A stretch of 64,000 nucleotides of DNA from positions 172,428,975-172,492,974 of the forward strand of contig NC_080572.1 in assembly GCF_030247185.1 (NCBI RefSeq), written 5' to 3'. Position numbers and translations under genes: made by a program. The DNA is from Malaya genurostris. Its lineage: Eukaryota > Arthropoda > Insecta > Diptera > Culicidae. Under the pieces are notes generated by a model. It ran no database searches, was not told where the DNA came from, and saw only the letters and a list, made by a program, of their open reading frames with translations. This document shows, piece after piece, positions 55,012 through 64,000 of the stretch. Position 1 is the first letter of the stretch. Each line of letters starts with the position of its first letter.

Positions 55012-56488
55012 TGTTAAATTTTAAATTCATTATAATATTATTTGCAAATTTCCATCCGATTTGAAATGCTTCAAAAAGTGATGAAGTCGAATTCATTTGG
55101 ATGATCATTTGAAAAAGTTGATCTTGTAGGTAGATCATTTTATTTTCAGTTATATCGCCTAAATCGACTTCATTTAAAGAAGCGAATGGCATTGAAGGAA
55201 TATTTGTAGGTAGACTGCCATTAGAAGAAGATGATTTGGCCGGTCTACCTATTAATAAATTGTTTTCGTTAGAAGAAGAACTGCAAGGCGGTCCTGTGTT
55301 TTGATTATTTACATTAGAAGAAATAGGAGATAGATTTCTACCTAATATACCAGCATAAGTGAAATTAGAAGAAGATGATGACGAGGTCGATCTACCTGTC
55401 AATAAATTGTTTTCGTTAGAAGACGAATTGGCAGGTGCCTTAGAAGAATTTTCAGGTATGTTCTGTAAATTTAAGGTCGTTGATTTGACTTGTTGTCTAA
55501 GCGAACGAGCGTTTAAAATTTTTTCCCTGACAGGACATTTCAAATAATTGGATTTATGATTTCCATTGCAATTTGAACATGAAAATTTATCAGTGGTTTC
55601 ATTCATTGGACAAGCGTCTTTCGAATGCGATTTACCACAATTCAAACACCGTATATCCATATGACAATTTTTGGTTCCATGACCGAAGCCTTGGCAACGA
55701 CGACATTGCGTTAAGTTTGCAATACGATTATGCCGTTTATAATGTTCCCAATGAATTTTAATGTGGGAAATGAAACGTACTTTTTCTAAAGTTTTCAAAT
55801 TGTTTACATCACTTCGATTGAAGTGTATTAGGTAAAGTTCATGGGAAATTCCAGAGCGTGGTTTAGAAGTACCATTCGCTCTTTTTTTCATAAGTATTAC
55901 TTGGGAAGGGGCAAAACCAAGCAATTCTTTTAGTTCATTTTTAATTTCATCAATACTTTGATCATTTGATAATCCTTTCAAGACAGCCTTGAAGGGTCTG
56001 TCTGATTTTATATCATATGAATAAAATTTATGAAGTTTTTCGGACAAATATCGAATAAGACGTTCGTAATCTTCCAATCCATCCACCAAGACTCGACATT
56101 CTCCTCTTCGTCCGATTTGAAATGAGACTTTTACTTCCGGGAGAAAAGTAGAAAGCTCAGTACGGAATGCTTTGAAGTCGGAAATCATCACCGTCACTGG
56201 TGGCATAGATTGATGTTTCTTCCCAGAACGACAAGCGTCCATTTTGGGAATTTTTGAAGAATTTTCTTCTATGTCGCTACAATCGGATTCAGGAAGAATC
56301 TCGTAAATATTGTTAGACGGCATAGGATCAACGGTAGGGAAATCCGTCCGTTGTCTTTTATTTTTACATTCAGATTCTATAAGATCGTGAATGTTATTAG
56401 AAAAATGTTGAATAACGGATTGTGATTTATTCCGTATTGAATTATTTTTAGCCTTAGGCTTGTTGCCTTTCCGGTTGGACGCAGGCAT
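54998..56488 (-). CDS. ORF1 (gag-like RNA-binding protein), Jockey clade, intact
   Basis: 496 codons from MPASNRKGNKPKAKNNSIRN. The N-terminus is basic, followed by an acidic/Ser stretch (LPESDCSDIEENSSKIPK). Residues 115-210 form the PRE-type domain found before zinc knuckles in insect LINE gag proteins (RRGECRVLVDGLEDYERLIR; FKAVLKGLSNDQSIDEIKNE). Around 263-320 lie knuckles CRRCQGFGHGTKNC, CLNCGKSHSKDAC and CSNCNGNHKSNYLKC. A Ser/Asn-rich tail with repeated NENNLL.GR follows. The role is binding LINE RNA to form the particle delivered to the nucleus. The start is supported by a stop-rich leader before 56488. Confidence 0.93.
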   Translation of the reverse strand: MPASNRKGNKPKAKNNSIRNKSQSVIQHFSNNIHDLIESECKNKRQRTDFPTVDPMPSNNIYEILPESDCSDIEENSSKIPKMDACRSGKKHQSMPPVTVMISDFKAFRTELSTFLPEVKVSFQIGRRGECRVLVDGLEDYERLIRYLSEKLHKFYSYDIKSDRPFKAVLKGLSNDQSIDEIKNELKELLGFAPSQVILMKKRANGTSKPRSGISHELYLIHFNRSDVNNLKTLEKVRFISHIKIHWEHYKRHNRIANLTQCRRCQGFGHGTKNCHMDIRCLNCGKSHSKDACPMNETTDKFSCSNCNGNHKSNYLKCPVREKILNARSLRQQVKSTTLNLQNIPENSSKAPANSSSNENNLLTGRSTSSSSSSNFTYAGILGRNLSPISSNVNNQNTGPPCSSSSNENNLLIGRPAKSSSSNGSLPTNIPSMPFASLNEVDLGDITENKMIYLQDQLFQMIIQMNSTSSLFEAFQIGWKFANNIIMNLKFNSDVK

Positions 56489-56786
56489 TTTTGAAATTAA
56501 TGAAATTTTAAATTAAATTAACTAGGCTAAATTAGTCTTCGATTAGACTCCTAGCTAGCCTTAAAAAAGGCTGATTAATTTCTTAGTCACTCTAATATCA
56601 CTCTTTGTATCACTTAGTCACTCTAATATCACTCTTTGTATCACTTAGTCACTTAGTTAGTGATTCAGGTAGCCTTGAAAAAGACTGAAGCCTTGAATCA
56701 ATGAAACTCTAGGTAGCCAGAAAAAAAAAATTCCAGGAGCCAAGAGCTATACGCGTGCGGTGCGAACGACTGTTCAACACCGACTG
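56489..56786 (-). promoter_or_regulatory. 5' UTR / internal promoter region of Jockey-clade element
   Basis: The 298-bp leader. Its minus-strand start cagtcggtgt resembles an initiator. A 31-bp unit (cttagtcactctaatatcac...) is repeated from 56582 and 56613, with a partial third copy at 56644. Jockey elements use internal polymerase II promoters; a downstream promoter element could not be picked out with confidence. Confidence 0.65.
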
Positions 56787-56800
56787 ATTTTCAAAAACCT
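56787..56800. repeat. Target site duplication, right, of Jockey-clade copy 2
   Basis: Partner of 52092-52105. Confidence 0.95.
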
Positions 56801-57445
56801 GTTTTAATCCACCTAGTGGTGTAATGATGCCTGTCTCATATCAATCATACTATCATATATAATACTGTGGTATTCTTCAAAATAATTTTCTTTGATTCTT
56901 GAAAGAATAACTGATAAAAACTATCAATTGGAAAAGATTTGAGGTCGATTTAGAAATTTTTCTAAGGTTTTTCTCCATTTTCAGTGATGCTATACAATTT
57001 CTAACACACTTTACCCTATATTTCCGGATCCGGAGGTCGGATCCGCATGAAATTCAGGAATTACGCTTGGGACCATACGACCTTTCATTTGAACTTAAGT
57101 TTGTGAAAATCGGTAGCGCCGACTATGAGAAAAGTTAGAACACATATTTTCTTTTTTTTGCACATTTTACCCCTTAATTCCGGAACCGGAAGTCGGATCC
57201 AAATAATATTCAGGAATTTTGTATGGGACCACAAGACCTTTCATTTGAATCCAATTTTGTGTAAATCGGTTCAGCCATCTCCGAGAAAAGTTAGTGCAAA
57301 GAAACGTTACATACACACACGCAGACATTTTGCGTACTCGACGAACTGAGTCGAATGGTATATGACACTCGGCCCTCCGGGCCTCGATTCAAAAGTCGGT
57401 TTTCACAGTGATTGCATAACCTTTCTATATTGGAAAGGTAAAAAG
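56801..57445 (-). mobile_element. Family M copy 5, reverse orientation
   Basis: It reads in reverse of copy 1: the start gttttaatccacctagtggt with cctgtctcatatc, the units with aagtcggatcc and aaatcggttcagccatct, the ggccctccgggcc motif, and the end aacctttctatattggaaag. It is one of the better-preserved copies and its left edge is the Jockey insertion target. Confidence 0.75.
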
Positions 57446-57469
57446 ATAAAAAAATGTGAAAGATGATGA

Positions 57470-57770
57470 CAATTTTACTGGAAGCGATAAATCGATCAAT
57501 ATAATTTGATGTTTCAAGATGATTTCGTGTAAATTTTGGCCGCGGCTTCGCTTTAGATGGCCCATGCGCAAGGTCCAATTTTGGCACACTCTCTCAAACA
57601 TATCGGCCGGAATTTCACGAATAAAATCACCGGCCCATAATCCACATCAAACAGTGATTTTTTTGGGATACATTGGTAGCTCTTGCAGTGCTTCTGGCTG
57701 GTCTTCACTGCAGATGCGGTAATTTTGCTTGTTGCCGTATCCATTCAACCGGCTGATCGCAATTTTTCAA
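57470..57770 (-). pseudogene. Tc1/mariner-superfamily transposase remnant (PLDYFLWG-type group)
   Basis: On the minus strand: NGYGNKQNYRICSEDQPEAL, QELPMYPKKIT, a stop, CGLWAG, then directly DFIREIPADMFERVCQNWTL, RMGHLKRSRGQNLHEIILKH. I recognise this as the middle and C-terminus of a widespread insect mariner-superfamily transposase, in which CGLWAGG and FIREIPADM are normally separated by the catalytic core with the second and third acidic residues. That block is deleted here. The subgroup name (rosa/DD41D-like) is uncertain. Confidence 0.7.
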
Positions 57771-57935
57771 TAAAACAGTGGATCTTCCTCCAATTTTGCC
57801 AGTGCCCATTCATGATTGAATTATAGACCAAAAGACGATGCATGATTGAATTGTAGACCAAACTGCACAAGACACGATTCACTCGTGATCTGTCGAACAC
57901 AAAAAGCAAAGCCTTGGTATTACATTCCTGTAGTG
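57771..57935. repeat. Repeat shared with 21.08 kb, left of the CAC element
   Basis: It ends with agccttggtattacattcct, then gtag, matching 21083-21110 in reverse. The matching continuation (ggaatttgaccttctgtttc) is on the far side of the 1.08-kb insertion at 59016. A short duplication (tgaattatagaccaaa, tgaattgtagaccaaa) lies at 57813-57860. Confidence 0.7.
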
Positions 57936-59013
57936 CACACTTAAAACCATTTCTTGAGCTCGGCATAATAAAATGCCGAAATTGATCAGCAACACGTAAA
58001 TTTGCTGACTGCTCAGTAATCAATACGCATGTTTCTGAACTTCGTTAAATGCATTCACTGATATTTCGGTAAAATGCTTCACTTTGCCGAAATTTGGCAT
58101 AAATGCTTGCTGAATTTATCAGTAAACAACAGATATGCCGACATCAGCAGAGACGTTTGCCGAGATTTCGGAATATGCGCTAGCTGTTGCCGAGATTCAG
58201 CACGACAGCTGTCATTTATTGCCGCGTTACATTTTCGCTTCGCATTGTGCGATTATTTTCTGATGAAATTCTCGAGTGAAAAAATGGATCACATGCAAAT
58301 AAAAATATTGAATAAATATAGTGACATGTTTCGCTTTTCTAAAAAGCGACTTTATCAGAGCACTCGCGATTATAAGGGAAAAACACCCAACACGGGGCTC
58401 AAGGCGTCCTCGAGACAAAACTTTGGGGGATATGCGAAAAAATAACCCAATGCATGGAATAATTCAATAGATCAAAGTAAGTTTATTTTTTGAACAATAC
58501 CGTATATGCATCATTAAATATTGAACATTTTTGTAAGCCAAAAATCAATATATATTTTTATTTTCATATTTCCAGCTCGACTCAAGGTTGTCGCATCTGG
58601 AAACGCCGCTGTTTTTTATGCTACATGTTTTCAGGTAGAGGCTTTAAGCACTACTGGCAACAAATTCATAAGCCTCCTTTTAGTGTTAATAAAATGAATT
58701 TTTGATCCTCAATGGCGTGTTTATAATGTTGAGAAATTACAAACAAAATTAATTGACTAGATTTTTAATTACTGATGATTCTGTAATTATTTTTTCATTT
58801 TTTCGTTTTATTGGATTGCCGAATATTCAGTGAACGTTTCACTGAGCAAACAGTAAATCTTATGCTGACGATTTCGGCAATATTTGACGTTTGTCAAATT
58901 TGAGGGTGCCGAGACGCTCAGTAATTTTATTTTTGCCGAGATGATTGCTGATTACTCGGCTGTGCGAATCTCGGCATTTTTTTGCCGAGACTCAGCTAAA
59001 AAATTTAAGTGTG
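57936..59013. mobile_element. 1.08-kb CAC...GTG element with long imperfect TIRs
   Basis: Ends cacacttaaa (57936) and tttaagtgtg (59004-59013). The inverted similarity continues inward for about 50 bp through ctcggca...atgccga. It is flanked by TG on both sides. Many internal copies of tgccga/cggca act like subterminal repeats. The empty site is visible at 21083. CAC ends with a 2-bp duplication recall CACTA/Mirage-type elements, but this assignment is tentative. Confidence 0.7.
58284..58705 (+). other. Exon-intron-like segment inside the CAC element
   Basis: An ATG in good context (aaaaaatggatc) opens a 54-codon frame MDHMQIKILNKYSDMFRFSK ... NFGGYAKK, ending near 58445. A donor (agatcaaagtaagt) lies at about 58480 and an acceptor (tttccag) at about 58576. 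Downstream DNA is less AT-rich and ends in aataaaatgaa near 58693. It looks like a piece of a spliced transcript unit, either the element's own decayed gene or captured host sequence. No domain recognised. Confidence 0.4.
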
Positions 59014-59223
59014 TGGAATTTGACCTTCTGTTTCAACAGACTTCGCAGCCGATTCACAGTATACAGAACCATTGCATGGCTAGTGCTACGATTCTACTGA
59101 CACTACGAATCCTTCCAGGTTGAACACAGTGTTGCCAAAAAGATACCAGCAAAAAGCACCCTTAATTTGAACTGATTTTCTACTCAATTTACAATAAATA
59201 TTTCAGAAGTCCGTAAATGTATA
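59014..59223. repeat. Repeat continuation and short spacer
   Basis: 59016-59043 continues the repeat interrupted by the CAC element (match to 21058-21081 in reverse). The rest to 59223 is unassigned. Confidence 0.6.
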
Positions 59224-60201
59224 CACCGAAACCTTCATTTACGAACTAAATGGGGGTTCGTAAATGGAGGTAGTTCGTAAAAAAAATTTACGTTATTTGG
59301 GATTTGGCTCGTAAAAAAAGTTTTGTGTAATGAATAAGGAAACCCCCAATCACATGGCCATTTTCGGAACGGATGTGATAAGTGGGCGCAAGAAAATGAT
59401 GTTTGGGGTCGTTTCAAAATCCAAGATAGCGACTTCCGGTTTATCGATATTCCTTTAAAAATCTTTACAATGTGGGTATTTTCGGAACGGGATTTATGAG
59501 TAGTTGACGGAAAACAATGTTTGAAGTGGTTCGGAAATTCAAGATGGCGACTTCCGGCTCTTTGATATTGCTTAATATCATTTACAATATGGGTATTTTC
59601 GGGACGGGTTTGATGAGTATATACCGGGAAATTATATTTGAAAGCGCTTCAAAAATCAAAATGGCGAGTTCAGTTGTTTCGGTATTCTTCGACGATCATT
59701 ACGATATGATTATATATCGTTTAAAAAGATGTTATGCTTCTGACAAAGGTGTTTCCTGCTAATCATTATTGTTTGAATATTGTACTATATTTTCGAAATG
59801 ACCATAACAAGTAGACGTCTGAAAAGCTATAATAATTTTATATTGTTATAGTTATATTGCATGATTTCAATATTTTATTGAACAACTGGAAGTTAATAAT
59901 CTAATGGAAGCAACCACAAACATTAAAATTTGGTTTCAAATCAATGACCGTGTTCTCCAATTTCTTTTTTTTTCAGTGTTACACTTATAATTTCAGTTGT
60001 TTTAGTGTACGTGATAAATATCGTGATACCTATATTGTAGTAATTTCCATGGAGCCGGAAATTGTTTTCATTGGATGCAAAAACCTCTTTTTACGAAGTA
60101 GGTTCGTAAAAAAAGTTTACGTTATTTGGGATTTGGTTCGTAAAAAGAGTTACGTAAAAAGAGGTAACGTAAAAAAGTGTTCGTAAACGGAGGTTTGGGT
60201 G
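59224..60201. mobile_element. TA-flanked 0.98-kb element with TTTACGAAC subterminal repeats
   Basis: Left end caccgaaaccttcatttacg and right end, in reverse, cacccaaacctccgtttacg form inverted repeats of about 25 bp. TA flanks both (59222-59223, 60202-60203). Close inside each end is acgttatttgggatttgg with tcgtaaaaa words. No transposase frame. The termini recall pogo/Tc1-type ends. Inside is the 117-bp tandem array. Confidence 0.78.
59360..59711 (+). repeat. Three tandem units of about 117 bp
   Basis: Units begin at 59360, 59478 and 59595 with attttcggaacgg or attttcgggacgg and share aagatggcgacttccgg-like and gatatt words. A diverged single copy is at about 15531. Confidence 0.85.
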
Positions 60202-60265
60202 TATTCAATTGTTTCGTTGGTTTTCTGTTTCCTACTAGAATGGTTTCAGTGTGCAAACACTTGAA

Positions 60266-61058
60266 AGCCCTACCTTACCTTACCTAACAGCTATAGTCCT
60301 GGAGTGTCCTTTGTTGTATCTAGCATACGTCTCAACATAACTCGGTCCATGGCTGCTCGTCGTCAGCCACTCAAGGCACGGATGCTTCGGAGATCACCAT
60401 CCACTTGATCGATCCACCTTGCTCGCTGCGCTCCTCTTCTTCTTGTACCAGTCGGATTAGATTCAATAACCATTTTCACTGGGCTGTCGTCCAACATCCT
60501 TATGACATGCCCAGTCCATCGTAGACGTCCGATTTCAGCTGTCCGTACGATGGGTACTTCTCCTAGCAGCTGTTGCAATTCGTGATTCATACGCCGTATC
60601 CACGTTCCATCTTCTATCTGCACTCCGACATAGATGGTCCTCAGTACCTTTCTTTCGAAAACACTGAGGGCGCGTTGGTCCTCTGCGAATATAGTCCAGG
60701 TCTCGTGGCCATAGAGAACAACCGGTCTAATTAGCGTTTTGTAGATGGTCAATTTCGTGCGGTTGCGTACTTTTCTTGAACGGAGTATTTTTCTGAGTCC
60801 AAAGTACGCACGATTCCCTGCCAAAATACGTCTATGAATTTCTCTGCTGGTGTCATTATCGGCGGTCACCAGTGAGCCCAAATACACGAACTCGTCAACC
60901 ACCTCGATATCGTCACCGTCTATCAATATTCGTGGTGAGAGGCGTAGTGTTTCTTCTCTAGATCCTCCCATGTATTTTGTTTTTGACGCATTTTTTGACC
61001 AATCCGTTACGCCTAGCTTCAGCTTCCAGTCCGATGTAGGTTTCCGTCATCTTCTCAA
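60266..61058 (-). mobile_element. RTE-clade retrotransposon, 3' fragment
   Basis: A 5'-truncated RTE element on the minus strand. The 3' end carries the short tandem tail ggtaaggtaaggta, as in RTE elements. It encodes the C-terminal part of the reverse transcriptase protein. The 5' edge near 61058 (KMTETYIGLEAEA in another frame) is broken. Confidence 0.8.
60363..60971 (-). pseudogene. RTE reverse transcriptase C-terminal domain, truncated
   Basis: A 202-codon open frame, with its natural start lost. It shows FVYLGSLVTADNDTSREIHR, AYFGLRKILRSRKVRNRTKL, IYKTLIRPVVLYGHETW, FERKVLRTIYVGVQ, IRRMNHELQQLLGEV and RLRWTGHVIRM. These are typical of the thumb and C-terminal region of RTE-clade proteins such as mosquito JAM1. 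The polymerase active site (YADD) lies upstream and is missing. A frameshift near 60975 separates it from KTKYM-like sequence. Not functional. Confidence 0.88.
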
Positions 61059-61059
61059 G

Positions 61060-61248
61060 GTTTTTTTAATGTAATTTATAATAGCAAATCGCTAGATAAA
61101 ACAGTGTTTAGATTAGCTAATGAATACCAACATTCTAATATGATATTCAAAATATATTAGGTTTAAAGTACTATGTATTGTGGATGCTACGGCGAAGAAA
61201 ATCTAATGTATATTGCCTTATGAAATAAACGTTTTTATGAAAAAAAGT
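61060..61248 (+). mobile_element. I-clade-like LINE 3' tail fragment
   Basis: It shares the terminal 3' words of the I-clade elements here: gatgctacggcgaagaaaa, tgcctta, gaaataaacgt and tttatg, ending in aaaaaaa. The upstream part does not match, so it comes from a different subfamily or a SINE that borrowed the tail. Confidence 0.7.
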
Positions 61249-64000
61249 GCTCACCGAAAAGTTGTGGAAAAGTATCCTATCCAATTTCTATATTACTATT
61301 ACTTCAATGTTGATTGTTTCGCTCATTGTTTATTCTTCATGTTTGTATATATTATTAAGTATAGTCAATTACTGAAAAATAGTCAATGTTGAATTGATCA
61401 TGAAAAAACATCAATATAACCACTATAAACCACTTTTCTTTACAGACCACGATTTTAAACTACCTTTTCCCTTACTTTCAGGTTAATCTCAACCGATTTC
61501 TTCTCTCATGCGCTGCAGAAGAGGCCGTCTCTTCTACCAGCAAAATGAATCGGTACGTCACTTTATTATCAAAAGCTAGTACTTTCCCTTCCGGTGTGGA
61601 TTCAGTTCAAAGAAATTTATTTCAAGAGTACTATTATACGAGTACAGAAGAATAGCGTGCCGCGATGTGACGTTAATATCTTCGACGATGACGCGAGAAT
61701 AAATTCCCGACTCTGTGAAATACCGCGAAATTTCGGCTCTAGTAACAAGGCGGCGGCGTCGGCGGCCGTGCTTCGTTCTTCTTTGCCTTGTGGGCGTAGG
61801 TACAATTGCTGCCATGTTCCTTCGGTGACATTTGCACGGTGCCGTTGCCGAGCATGAAATTGCTTTGAGATCGCGTTTTATCCGTTTCCGGGTATAAAAT
61901 TGAAGAAAAAAAAATAGAAACAAGAATTCAGCCCTTCGAAACAAACACGCTCGGAAATCTAGCTTTTGATATATGTGGTGTCATATGTTGTCTGTGTTTT
62001 CCTAGTTGTGTGTTTGTTGTGTATTTTAGTTCTTATCAGTTTGGAGGTTCGATTTGTACAGTACAGTACATATGCAAATCATGAACGGTTCCTGTTCCTC
62101 CAGATGTGGTTCCGGTGGCAATCGACATCTCAAATATTTTAGCAGGCATTTTCTCGTTCCTGTTGTGTTTGGTGTATTTTTCATCTTCCACAGAGCATAT
62201 TTACGCAATTGATGTTGTGCTTAGTAAGTGTTCCATTTTTGTTTGTTTGTATACCTTTCTTGAATTGGATCCTTTTGTCGTTCACATGGGACCATCTGGT
62301 TCGTTTTATTTTCGGTACTGTAATTCGCATTGTTTTTTTTTGCCTGTGTCCTTAGTTTCTTTGTTATTGTGATTTCTTTTTGTAGGCAAATCTGTATAAA
62401 GCTGGTGAGTAAACAAAGTTTTGTTCAAGCTGAATCGACAAAGCGAATGAAAGGTTATATTTGAATGGTCTAAAGCCACTGCAACATTCGTATCTCCATA
62501 ATTCTTCAAAGCCAGTGGAGACGCACGATATTTTTTATAGAAAAGTCACATGCAAAATTAAATCCCTCTACAGGACTGATAACTTAGAGAAAACAGTGAT
62601 TTAATAATCATTCCATGAAAAACAAAACTTTAGACCGGAAAAGGCGGAAAAGCACTTGCGATATATTTAAACTCTTGTCATTCAAAACTGCCGCGAAACT
62701 AGTATTGCAGTACTCATTATTTTTCCACTACATTTACCCACCAAGGCATAATTGTTGTCCCGGCTGGTGTTCCACAAATCCCTCCTACATTCGCCGTTTT
62801 TTTTTATTCTTCTTCTCTTCAACCGCCATTTCACAGTCATCGCACAGCGTCTGTATCTCCACTGAGTGATGGCTGTTGTCGACGAAAGGAAAGGGCTCTT
62901 CACGGCGACCCGAAAACACGAAACACGAAACACGGAACAGAACGGAGCTGCCATGTCCTTGTCGGTATCGTCGTTGTCCTCATCATTACGTGCTCGTGTT
63001 ACCGCTCGAAATACAAAGTATTTTGACAGCATTCTAATGACATTTCCTTATCATTTTCTTCGCGTATAACTCGTTATTCCACACCAAATCTCTAACAATC
63101 TTCTCTTGCGAAGCGTGTTTTTCCTGAAGATGCTCCAAAAAGAGTAACAGCGAAGCTGAGGTAAATGGGAAGTCTAACGAATGTTCCTGTCCTGTGACCC
63201 ATTCACACAAACATACACACATACACACTGAGACTCCCGAAGGGATCCACTCAACCCGAACGTTAGTTTGCAACGAAGAAAAAAGGCAGACCGACAAATC
63301 CACGAGTGACATATCTTGTGCCTAAAATGGATTTTTCAAGGATCTAGCATGCATTAAAAGCAACTCGAAGCCGCCCGCCTCAAGGGAAAGAACGGAGCGT
63401 TTCTTCCGGAAATATGAAAACTGCCGTTAGGTTGGCTTTGTGAGTGTTCGGCTTAAAGTGTTGGTTTGACTTTGTTTATCAAATTCTTCGGGGGAGTATT
63501 ACTTTCCAACAAAAAAAAAAGAAGCTTTAAGCTGAATCTTCATGGAAAACCAGAAGAATCGAACGCGAAACACGAAGAACATTTGAAATACTTTTCGTTT
63601 TTCATCGGTTTTGATGAAATATTTAAAAGAGGATAATTTGAAAATGTTTGTGAGAATATCGTGAATTGAGGTTTACTGAATTGATAGCATTAGAGAAACT
63701 GACGAACATTTAATAAAACAAAATTACTTGTGAGCTAGAGTAGATGGGTTCCACTGGAAATTACGATTTATTTTCTAAATAATATTTTTTAGCCTGCTTT
63801 AATTTTACAAAAGCATGCTTCATGTTCAGAAAGAAAAAAAGCATCATTAGCTCACCATTTTGGTTCTAACCTTACCTATAGGAGAGACTGGGGTTAAATC
63901 GGAAACTTTTTAGAAATTCATAAAAACATCCATTATTGGATTTTTATCCAAGTCATCTCTACTTCGTCATCTTTAAGCCCGTTTAGTCAATCCATGAATC
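61249..64000. other. Unassigned stretch, possibly host DNA
   Basis: About 2.75 kb with no transposon ends. A CG-richer patch lies at 61660-61860 (gcggcggcgtcggcggccgt). Frames of 60-120 codons overlap on both strands with no domain. A host gene's untranslated or regulatory region is possible. Nothing firm. Confidence 0.4.

Larger units (their letters stand above)
52106..56786 (-). mobile_element. Jockey-clade non-LTR retrotransposon, copy 2, complete
   Basis: A 4.7-kb LINE with poly-A (T-run from 52106), 3' UTR, intact ORF2 (52357-55011), intact ORF1 (54998-56488) and a 298-bp 5' UTR. The 5' end on the minus strand begins cagtcggtgttgaacagtcg, an initiator-like start. A 14-bp duplication flanks it. 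Both frames are open, so it is a candidate active element. It differs from copy 1 by only a handful of substitutions over the shared part. Confidence 0.95.

Noticed and set aside
58074..58283. Upstream part of the 123-codon frame in the CAC element
   Set aside because: Reads through subterminal TGCCGA repeats; only the part from 58284 has a plausible start.
61576..61944. 122-codon Arg-rich frame on the - strand in a CG-rich patch
   Set aside because: Composition-driven; no domain, and it contains no recognisable splice or start context.

Overview
This window looks like repeat-rich nuclear DNA of an insect, most likely a culicine mosquito of the Aedes type. The evidence is the mixture of families: I-clade, Jockey-clade and RTE-clade non-LTR retrotransposons, mariner and DD37E elements (the latter described from mosquitoes), an ISL2EU element, tRNA-derived SINEs and several short inverted-repeat elements, all in AT-rich DNA. 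The species is inferred from memory of repeat style, not from a search. I found no convincing host protein-coding gene, rRNA or functional tRNA; the window reads as intergenic or intronic DNA.

Layout. 1-2.1 kb: unassigned. 2.2-8.0 kb: a dead mariner, then a gag-like retroelement ORF1 on the + strand, split by a 5'-truncated Jockey-clade LINE (3252-6987) with a 14-bp target duplication. 8.7-14.3 kb: a full-length I-clade LINE on the - strand with an intact ORF2 (endonuclease, reverse transcriptase, RNase H) and a shortened ORF1. 14.3-32.5 kb: accessory repeats (SINE heads, hairpins, four copies or fragments of a TIR-bearing family with GT microsatellites, two mariner deletion derivatives, a 65-bp LINE stub) separated by DNA that may be host sequence. 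32.5-38.3 kb: a second I-clade copy nested in an older copy of the same family. 38.5-42.9 kb: foldback and terminal-inverted-repeat elements. 44.6-47.2 kb: two dead DD37E elements.

47.24-51.21 kb is the most interesting segment: an ISL2EU-type DNA transposon with imperfect GTGGCGC... termini and an AA duplication. It carries two convergent genes: a SWIM/YqaJ-exonuclease gene (one in-frame TAG) and a spliced THAP-DDE transposase gene whose three exons join into an open frame of about 504 codons. It appears to have landed inside the second DD37E element. 51.2-57.4 kb: an RTE fragment, then a complete Jockey-clade LINE (52106-56786) nearly identical to the first copy, then a TIR repeat. 57.5-61.2 kb: a mariner-superfamily remnant, a 1.08-kb CAC...GTG element that seems to hold a spliced gene fragment, a 0.98-kb TA-flanked element with a 117-bp tandem repeat, an RTE 3' fragment and an I-like 3' tail. 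61.2-64 kb: unassigned.

The retrotransposons copy themselves by target-primed reverse transcription and leave 13-14 bp duplications, several seen here exactly. The DNA elements leave TA (mariner, DD37E) or 2-bp duplications. Nested junctions give a relative order: the RTE, DD37E and TIR-repeat layers are old; ISL2EU and the Jockey and I copies landed on top.
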